A stretch of DNA of 21,918 nucleotides from HGM04593 sp045647885 (GTDB taxonomy: Bacteria; Bacteroidota; Bacteroidia; Bacteroidales; Bacteroidaceae). The stretch is from assembly GCA_045647885.1 (NCBI GenBank), contig JAZRMX010000023.1:1-21918 (forward strand), given 5' to 3'. Below, one piece after another: positions 16,852-21,918 of this stretch. Positions within the stretch are counted from its first letter, which is position 1, and each line of letters begins with the position of its first letter. Both the position numbers and the translations under genes were made by a program. The notes under the pieces are model-generated. The model worked only from the letters and a program-made list of their open reading frames with translations. It was not told the origin of the DNA and searched no databases.

Positions 16852-16910
16852 TTTCCTTCTTGCCGATATTTTGTTAATTTTGCATCAATTGTGTATCGTT
16901 GATACTTTTG
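16852..16910 (+). promoter_or_regulatory. Two overlapping promoter candidates for the secreted-protein/clostripain operon
   Basis: The better one is TTTG (16879-16882), 20 bp, TACTTTTG (16903-16910): an exact Bacteroidetes promoter 24 bp before the ATG at 16935. A second is TTTC (16852-16855), 19 bp, TAATTTTG (16875-16882). The -7 TTTG of the second is the same four bases as the -33 of the first, so the two could not be used at once. Confidence 0.65.
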
Positions 16911-16934
16911 GTTGTATAAAACATTGTTTTAGGT

Positions 16935-17318
16935 ATGAAAAAAATCCATATACTTTTTATCGCTTTTATGCTGGCTTCGGTTGGCGCGTTTGCAAAGAAG
17001 GATAAAGATGTCGTTTACCTTTTTGGTGCATCGTACAGTTATAGCGATTCCATTGTTTACTTTACCGAGATTCAGCCTGTTGAGGGGGTAAAGTTGTTGA
17101 AAGGTAATTTGTTGCCCGATAGACAGCACTATGCTTATGAGCTTAAGGATTATATGAATTTTAAGGAAGGTATGCCTGGCAGAATCTCTGTAATCTATTT
17201 TTCTAAAAAACGTTCGAAGCTCGAAAAGGTTGAGGCTAAAGTGAAGAAACGCATTTTGCATAAGGAGGAAAAAATGGTGCTTTATCTGGGCGATAAATTT
17301 CAGTTTACACGTCCGTGA
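16935..17318 (+). CDS. Small exported protein of unknown function
   Basis: I do not recognise a family. The 127-aa product has a clear signal peptide (1-20, cleavage after VGAFA). The mature part of about 107 residues starts with a lysine/aspartate-rich segment and is predicted by eye to be beta-rich (VVYLFGASYSYSDSIVYF). A very basic stretch follows (about 90-110, SKKRSKLEKVEAKVKKR). It has no lipobox and no cysteine. Its stop codon overlaps the ATG of the clostripain-type lipoprotein by one base (TGATG, 17316-17320), so translation is probably coupled. A partner or accessory role to the protease is possible but is only context. A good promoter lies directly upstream. Confidence 0.75.
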   Translation: MKKIHILFIAFMLASVGAFAKKDKDVVYLFGASYSYSDSIVYFTEIQPVEGVKLLKGNLLPDRQHYAYELKDYMNFKEGMPGRISVIYFSKKRSKLEKVEAKVKKRILHKEEKMVLYLGDKFQFTRP

Positions 17319-18553
17319 TGAGGGTGTTGGACATCTTTCTGCTGTGTGCGCTTCTCTTGTGTGCTGGAACATCGTGCAGCAGTGATTCTGAAGATTTTCT
17401 TTTGGAGGAGGTTTCGTTCTATGAACCTCCTGTCGAGATGGGCACTCTGGCCCGTCGCACTTGTCTGGTCTACATTGTCGGTGACAATAATTTGAGTGGC
17501 TTTATCCGGAGTGATTTGAAGGAGATGCTTGCGGCTGCAGCGAGTATTCCCTCGGATTGTTATATGCTTGCTTATGTCGATGACCTTGAATCGTCCCGTA
17601 TGTTGCGTTTCTTTAATAATAATGGCGTGGGAGATTCTCTGCGGGTTTATAACTTTGGTTCAGAAATGGCTTCGTGCGACACGGTATATATGCGCAAGGT
17701 GATGGAGTGGACGCAACTTAACTGTCCGGCTGAAAAGATGGATATTGTTTTTTGGTCGCACGCGAGTGGCTGGCTTTATGATGATGGCCGCCGTCCTTCT
17801 TTGTATTCTTTCGGCAGGGATCATGTCGGTGGTACTATTATTCGCTCAAATGTGGAAGAGATTGCGTGTTTGCTTCGTAGTTTGTCCGCAAAGCCCGAAA
17901 GAGTCTTCTTTGATGCTTGTTTCATGCAGGGAGTGGAGTGTGCTTATGCTTTGCGTAATAGTGCCGACTGGGTGATAGCTTCGCCTGCTGAAATTCCTGG
18001 TTATGGCGCTCCTTACCACAAGGTGCTTCCTTTGATGTTTGATCCCACAGTCGGTATTCAAGATATATTAAATGCCTATAAGTTGTATTACGATGGCTCG
18101 GGGACAGGAGTGGTTCTTTCGGCTGTGCGTTGCGCGGCGATGGAAAAACTTGGTGCCGCTGTGTATGATGCTGTAAGGGGGTATTTCCCTTCGTATATGC
18201 GTGCCGACTATGATGGCTTGTTTGCTTATCTGCCTGGTGGTTCCTGGACTGTGGATAATAAGTTTCCTTGTTTTTATGACATAAACTCGGTGATGCTTAA
18301 ATATATACCTTATGCCAAGTATTCCGGTTTTAAAGAGGCTTTGGATGAGGCTGTGCCTTATAGGTGTGCAAGCAATATGTGGGTTTCCGGTATATTGCCT
18401 TTCAAGGATAGTGAAATTTATCTGTCGGCATCGTGGTGCGGTCTTTCAATGTATCTGCCGAAGAATGCGGCTCTTTATCCCAATAATTTCAATGAGGATT
18501 TTTCTTATACGGAATGGTATAAGGCTGCCGGTTGGGATGAGGCAGGGTGGTGA
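17318..18553 (+). CDS. Clostripain-family (peptidase C11) cysteine protease lipoprotein
   Basis: A 411-aa exported cysteine protease of clan CD, like clostripain and Bacteroides fragipain, which cut after basic residues. The catalytic His is His148 in VFWSHASGW and the catalytic Cys is Cys201 in VFFDACFMQG. The N-terminus is a lipoprotein signal ending LLCAGTSC, with Cys20 as the likely lipidated residue; Gly at -3 is unusual for a lipobox. The next residues, SSDSED, are Ser/Asp/Glu-rich and resemble the Bacteroidetes lipoprotein export signal, suggesting surface display. I start at ATG 17318, directly coupled to the upstream stop; a GTG three bases earlier would add one residue. Substrate and any autocleavage site are not evident. 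The gene ends in a shared hairpin terminator. Confidence 0.88.
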   Translation: MRVLDIFLLCALLLCAGTSCSSDSEDFLLEEVSFYEPPVEMGTLARRTCLVYIVGDNNLSGFIRSDLKEMLAAAASIPSDCYMLAYVDDLESSRMLRFFNNNGVGDSLRVYNFGSEMASCDTVYMRKVMEWTQLNCPAEKMDIVFWSHASGWLYDDGRRPSLYSFGRDHVGGTIIRSNVEEIACLLRSLSAKPERVFFDACFMQGVECAYALRNSADWVIASPAEIPGYGAPYHKVLPLMFDPTVGIQDILNAYKLYYDGSGTGVVLSAVRCAAMEKLGAAVYDAVRGYFPSYMRADYDGLFAYLPGGSWTVDNKFPCFYDINSVMLKYIPYAKYSGFKEALDEAVPYRCASNMWVSGILPFKDSEIYLSASWCGLSMYLPKNAALYPNNFNEDFSYTEWYKAAGWDEAGW

Positions 18554-18568
18554 GAATACCTTATATAT

Positions 18569-18605
18569 AATTAACGCCGATGTGTATTAAGCATCGGCGT
18601 TAATT
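18569..18605. terminator. Hairpin terminator between convergent clostripain and DUF5686 genes
   Basis: A perfect 14-bp stem, 18569-18582 with 18592-18605, containing AACGCCGATG/CATCGGCGTT over a 9-nt loop. It lies in the 57-bp gap between two convergent stop codons. Flanks are T-containing (TTGTTGT on plus, TTATATATAA on minus) but have no long T-run, so efficiency is uncertain. Confidence 0.7.
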
Positions 18606-18610
18606 GTTGT

Positions 18611-21187
18611 TTAGAATTGTACGTGTAGCTCTATTCTGATTCCATCTTTGTCTATGCCCGGGAGGTCGCGATATGTGATGCGGCGCACATAGTCGATGCG
18701 CAGAATGCGGAATATGTTTTCAATACCTATTCCTATCTCCATATATGGCTTTCCGTCGAGGTAATGATATTCGTCGCTTTCATAGGGGAATTTGTAGAGC
18801 GTGCCTGTATTCTCGAGGTTGGGGCGGTTGCGTTCGCTCAGGCGGCCGTACATACCGCGGAACGAAATTACTTCGCGCCAATTTAATTTTCTTATCAAGG
18901 GTACTCTGTTGAGGATTAGTCCGTTCATATAGTATGTCAGGTCCCACGACGCATATTCATCGTTGAAGAATTCCATCGCATTCATTAGGGCGTATGACTC
19001 TCTTTGTATAGTGTAAGAGAGGTTTGCGTTGGGCATTATCAGCAGGGGGAATGGCACCTGGTTCCACACCTTGCCGGCTTTTATAATGCAGTCGGTGTAG
19101 CCGAATGCTGAAAACCAGAAACGTTTTTCAAAACTGAATTCGGTGTGCTGGTAGTTGTAGTCGCTGCTGAGTAGGTTTTTTATGCTCGATGTGTGGGAGA
19201 GTGTGAATACCGGGTGTTCGGGCTGTACTCTGTAGCGGTTCCATTTAGTTTGGGCGAACTTTTCTTTTGGTGCCCAGCGTAGCTTTATCTCAGCCTCGCT
19301 TTGTGTGATTTCCTTTGCGAAGTAGGTGGTTGTTGTGTTCTCGCTGCTTATCACCTGCTCAAAAGGTACAAGGTGTGATGCTATATTCTTGCGGTTACGC
19401 AGGATTACCTGGTACGAGAAATGGTTATAGAATTCGCGTGTGTATGTGAATTCTGCATTTTTTATATAACCTATCTTGTTGTCGCTTTTTCGTTTTATGC
19501 TCAAGAATATGTTGTCCTTGTTTGTATGAAGGTAATTTTGTCCATACTGGAATATGTCGTTCTCGTAACGCATTTTCAATGAGTGTATGGGGAATTCGTT
19601 TGCGTGCTCCTTCTTCTTTTTGAAAGAGTACTCAATTTCTCCCATATATTTGAATTTCTTGTCCTTGGTGCCGTATGCAACGTAGGTGGTACCGAATATG
19701 TGTGGGTTCAGGTAGGCCGATGTCATGGCTCCAGCACGCAGGCGGTAACCCTCGAGCTCGTTGTGGCTGATGGTGGTGTTTACAGGGCCATAGAATACGG
19801 GGGGCTCGTGTTCGCGTAGTGGAACCCAGCCTGTAAACAGGAATGTGATTCCCTTTTCAAGCCAGTAATATACAGGGTTGCTACGTAGCTCCTGCATCAT
19901 CTTGTCTACTGACTTTTCTTTTCCGGCAGTTTTTATGATGCTGTTTTCACTCCAGTATTCCTCGGTGTGGCGGTTGGAGTATGTGTCCTCGTATATTTCG
20001 CCGGGGAATGCCAGTATGGCTTCGGCGGTGCTGTCTTTTTCGAACCTGTAATCGCGGTATTCAACCTGTCGGTGGGCGTAGAAACCGTTTATGCCGTCTA
20101 TCACTTTGAATTCGGCAACGAGCGATTCGTTGTTGAGTATGCGTGTGCCGTCGGGCAAGCGGTTGAAATCTTGCTTTATGTTCATATACTCTATAAAGTT
20201 CATATTTATGTCGTGGGGTACGTTCATCTGTACGTGCTTTATAAAGTATGTGGAGTCGGTGGTTACATATATGTGTCCGGTGAATCCGAATGATTCGGAG
20301 TTGAATGGAGTGAAGGCAAGGTCGTAGCATTTTTCGCCCTCCACATCCACGGTGTCCATCAGGTAGTATTTGTAGAATGTGGGACCAAGTTTTGAGAGTG
20401 GGCTTACGAACTTGTTGCCGAACAACGATACGTTGTCCTGGAATATGTCAATGTCCTTGAATGTTTCCTGATAGATGGCTTCAAGTGATTCGGCCGACAC
20501 CATATCGTCAATACCATTGTTCTTGCGCGCTTTTATGTGTTGGCGTTTGCGTTTGGGTTCGTTGTTGTGGTAGTCGCTGCCTATCATTTCGCGAGCCGAA
20601 ATGTAAAGTATGGGCTTGCCCGACACGAGTGAAGTGTCAATGTATTGGTCGAGGAACGAGAATTTCTTTCCAAAGTGACTCTCCTTTGCCGAGCTGAAGT
20701 TGTTGAGTGCGATATTTAGCTTTTCGTGGCGGTTGCGGGTGTAGAATGGTTTGTTCTCGGGCGAGTTGTCGTTGCGCTGCTCTGTGATTTTCTTTACAAG
20801 TATCACTGCTGGGTTGTTTTTCTTCTTGTACTTCTCACGTTTGGGTTTTATGGTTACACCGGCAAGCTCATAGTTTTCGGTCTCCATTTTTAGGTTCAGT
20901 GGGAAACGGGTCTTTGAACTTAATGGGATGCGCACCTCTTTATATCCGATACTTGAAATCACAAGTGTGTCCTGTAGCTTGTTGGCAAAGAACGAAAAGT
21001 ATCCATAGTTGTCGCTGCTACAGCCTTGGGTGGTCTTTCTTATTCTAACCGATGCGTAGGGTATGGCCTCTTCGGTTACTTTGTCTTTGATTTTTCCGTA
21101 GATGCGCACCTTGTCTTGCGCGTTTGCAATAAGTGGCATCAATATTGTTACTGTCAGTAATGTTATGTGCGTGATGAAGTTTCTCAT
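18611..21187 (-). CDS. DUF5686 family outer-membrane protein with carboxypeptidase-like regulatory domain
   Basis: An 858-aa exported protein of Bacteroidetes type. It has a signal peptide (1-24, IANAQ cleavage), then a CarboxypepD_reg-like beta-sandwich (about 26-110) with VRIYGKIKD, AIPYASVRI and NYGYFSF segments. The remainder is the DUF5686 region, long and strand-rich with many aromatic residues, ending in HVQF with a terminal Phe as in outer-membrane barrels. The function of the family is not established; it looks like a barrel with a periplasmic domain but lacks a TonB plug. The frame is open to an ATG at 21259, but an exact promoter -7 box at 21237-21244 lies inside that extension and ATG 21187 gives the signal peptide, so 21187 is the start. 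Confidence 0.85.
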   Translation of the reverse strand: MRNFITHITLLTVTILMPLIANAQDKVRIYGKIKDKVTEEAIPYASVRIRKTTQGCSSDNYGYFSFFANKLQDTLVISSIGYKEVRIPLSSKTRFPLNLKMETENYELAGVTIKPKREKYKKKNNPAVILVKKITEQRNDNSPENKPFYTRNRHEKLNIALNNFSSAKESHFGKKFSFLDQYIDTSLVSGKPILYISAREMIGSDYHNNEPKRKRQHIKARKNNGIDDMVSAESLEAIYQETFKDIDIFQDNVSLFGNKFVSPLSKLGPTFYKYYLMDTVDVEGEKCYDLAFTPFNSESFGFTGHIYVTTDSTYFIKHVQMNVPHDINMNFIEYMNIKQDFNRLPDGTRILNNESLVAEFKVIDGINGFYAHRQVEYRDYRFEKDSTAEAILAFPGEIYEDTYSNRHTEEYWSENSIIKTAGKEKSVDKMMQELRSNPVYYWLEKGITFLFTGWVPLREHEPPVFYGPVNTTISHNELEGYRLRAGAMTSAYLNPHIFGTTYVAYGTKDKKFKYMGEIEYSFKKKKEHANEFPIHSLKMRYENDIFQYGQNYLHTNKDNIFLSIKRKSDNKIGYIKNAEFTYTREFYNHFSYQVILRNRKNIASHLVPFEQVISSENTTTTYFAKEITQSEAEIKLRWAPKEKFAQTKWNRYRVQPEHPVFTLSHTSSIKNLLSSDYNYQHTEFSFEKRFWFSAFGYTDCIIKAGKVWNQVPFPLLIMPNANLSYTIQRESYALMNAMEFFNDEYASWDLTYYMNGLILNRVPLIRKLNWREVISFRGMYGRLSERNRPNLENTGTLYKFPYESDEYHYLDGKPYMEIGIGIENIFRILRIDYVRRITYRDLPGIDKDGIRIELHVQF

Positions 21188-21236
21188 AAGTGAGTCTTTT
21201 TGTTCCTTTATATTATATATAATGTAAACACGCCGG

Positions 21237-21244
21237 CAAAAGTA
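21237..21244 (-). promoter_or_regulatory. Promoter -7 element of the DUF5686 gene
   Basis: TACTTTTG on the minus strand matches TAnnTTTG exactly and lies about 50 bp before ATG 21187. The -33 box is poor: CTTG at 21271-21268, 23 bp away. It helps to exclude the upstream ATG at 21259. Confidence 0.5.
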
Positions 21245-21349
21245 CTCAAAAAAAATCACTTAACACTCAAGCGACACCTATTTTATGTTAAACAATGGGG
21301 TGCTGTTTTAAATAAATATAAAAATAATTCGATTTTTTCTCGAGAATTG

Positions 21350-21380
21350 TTTGCAGTATAAAGAAAATTGCTTTACTTTG
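21350..21380 (+). promoter_or_regulatory. rRNA operon promoter P1 (upstream)
   Basis: TTTG (21350-21353), 19 bp, TTACTTTG (21373-21380): one mismatch to the consensus. An A/T-rich stretch at 21308-21338 precedes it and could act as an UP element. It is about 190 bp upstream of the second promoter. Confidence 0.55.
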
Positions 21381-21538
21381 CCATTCCGCGACCGTTCAAA
21401 AATTCTTTTGTGAGATTTTTAGAAGCAGGTCGAAAGTGCAGGCGTGTAGCGGTAAAAAAAACTTCATTTTGTAACTTATTGAGAATAAATGTTATTTGAA
21501 AAAAGAATAAAAAATATGAAAATTTCTTCTCAAAAAGT

Positions 21539-21569
21539 TTTGTAGTTCAAAAAAAAAGCTATACCTTTG
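21539..21569 (+). promoter_or_regulatory. rRNA operon promoter P2 (main)
   Basis: TTTG (21539-21542), 19 bp, TACCTTTG (21562-21569), followed by CA: an exact Bacteroidetes promoter. An A-rich stretch (about 21497-21536) lies directly upstream. Transcription would start near 21576, giving a leader of about 210 nt before 16S. Confidence 0.85.
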
Positions 21570-21575
21570 CACTCG

Positions 21576-21785
21576 CTTTCGACAAGGAACGCAGTTCACG
21601 AGTCGGAACGCAAGATGATCCTTGAAAACATTCCATACAGACAAGCAGTACAACAAAGCTCATTATATAATGAGTCGTGTATAAGTAAGGAACAATAAAA
21701 CGAACCGTCAAAATAATTTGATGTACTTTAATTCCGGCCAGCAAATCAGACTAAATAACCTTAATGGTTTACAAATAAAAATTTT
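21576..21785 (+). other. rRNA operon transcribed leader
   Basis: Non-coding leader of pre-16S rRNA. Small hairpins visible: CGAC/GTCG (21580-21583/21602-21605) enclosing GAAC/GTTC (21587-21590/21594-21597), CAAG/CTTG (21611-21614/21621-21624), and a perfect 16-bp palindrome CTCATTATATAATGAG (21659-21674). The 5' half of the RNase III processing stem should be here, but its partner lies beyond the window. No boxA is recognised with confidence. Confidence 0.6.
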
Positions 21786-21918
21786 ACAACGAAGAGTTTG
21801 ATCCTGGCTCAGGATGAACGCTAGCTACAGGCTTAACACATGCAAGTCGAGGGGTCTTTTGAAGCTTGCTTTAAAAGACGACCGGCGCACGGGTGAGTAA
21901 CGCGTATCCAACCTGCCT
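21786..21918 (+). rRNA. rrs: 16S ribosomal RNA, 5' end (partial)
   Basis: The conserved AGAGTTTGATCCTGGCTCAG is at 21793-21812, equal to E. coli positions 8-27, so the mature 5' end is placed near 21786. It continues with GATGAACGCTAGCTACAGGC and TTAACACATGCAAGTCGA, the Bacteroidetes form, then a short V1 loop and the ACCGGCGCACGGGTGAGTAA segment, and is cut by the window end. The V1 loop is compact, with a TCTTTTGAAGCTTGCTTTAAAAGA hairpin shape (TCTTTT pairing with AAAAGA). This supports Bacteroidales but is too short for a genus call. Confidence 0.97.

Noticed and set aside
20461..20697. Plus-strand frames within the DUF5686 gene (also 19583-19819, 19967-20293)
   Set aside because: Opposite-strand shadows of a clear 858-aa coding sequence.
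21460..21471. TCATTTTG (21464-21471) as a third rRNA promoter
   Set aside because: One mismatch in the -7 box and no TTTG-like sequence at the proper distance upstream.
21559..21744. 61-codon minus-strand frame in the rRNA leader
   Set aside because: Lies within the transcribed rRNA leader, antisense to it, with no domain.
1..21918. Mobile elements, CRISPR arrays, tRNAs, phage or toxin-antitoxin genes
   Set aside because: No transposase, integrase, regularly spaced direct repeats, tRNA cloverleaf or recognisable defence gene was seen on either strand.

Overview
The window is chromosomal DNA of a Bacteroidetes bacterium, almost certainly order Bacteroidales. The partial 16S rRNA at the right end carries the Bacteroidetes-type 5' segment, and exact or near copies of the Bacteroidetes promoter (-33 TTTG, about 19-20 bp, -7 TAnnTTTG) precede several genes. 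The genes themselves also fit: a 286-aa primary sigma factor, a DUF5686 outer-membrane protein, a type IX secretion sorting domain (type B) and OMP_b-brl/PorT-type barrels. I cannot name the genus from this much 16S.

Layout, left to right. (1) 1-5466: the 3' part of a TonB-receptor-like outer-membrane barrel gene, then a large secreted GH2 beta-galactosidase with an F5/8 type C (discoidin-like) C-terminus. (2) 5567-9047: a tight four-gene dTDP-L-rhamnose operon, rfbA-rfbC-rfbD-rfbB. It ends at a perfect 62-bp palindrome that probably terminates transcription from both sides. (3) 9124-11651, minus strand: a two-gene envelope operon made of a LysM x3 plus periplasmic-binding-like protein and a PorT-family barrel, joined by an ATGA overlap. 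(4) 11927-15509: a small type IX secretion cargo-like protein followed after 13 bp by uvrA. (5) 15510-15902: a gene-free gap in which about 224 nt can fold into a nested, branched RNA with a T-tract at its 3' end. I read this as an unannotated structured ncRNA. (6) 15903-16763: rpoD, with a clear terminator. (7) 16935-18553: a small secreted protein of unknown function, translationally coupled to a clostripain-family (C11) lipoprotein protease. (8) 18611-21187, minus strand: a DUF5686 outer-membrane protein. (9) 21260-21918: an rRNA operon control region with two tandem promoters, a leader, and the first ~133 nt of 16S rRNA.

Most of the content is housekeeping and cell-envelope: sugar nucleotide supply for surface polysaccharide, outer-membrane barrels, a peptidoglycan-binding protein, DNA repair, the primary sigma factor and ribosome synthesis. 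There is no mobile element, CRISPR array, tRNA or defence system visible. The item most worth following up is the structured RNA between uvrA and rpoD.
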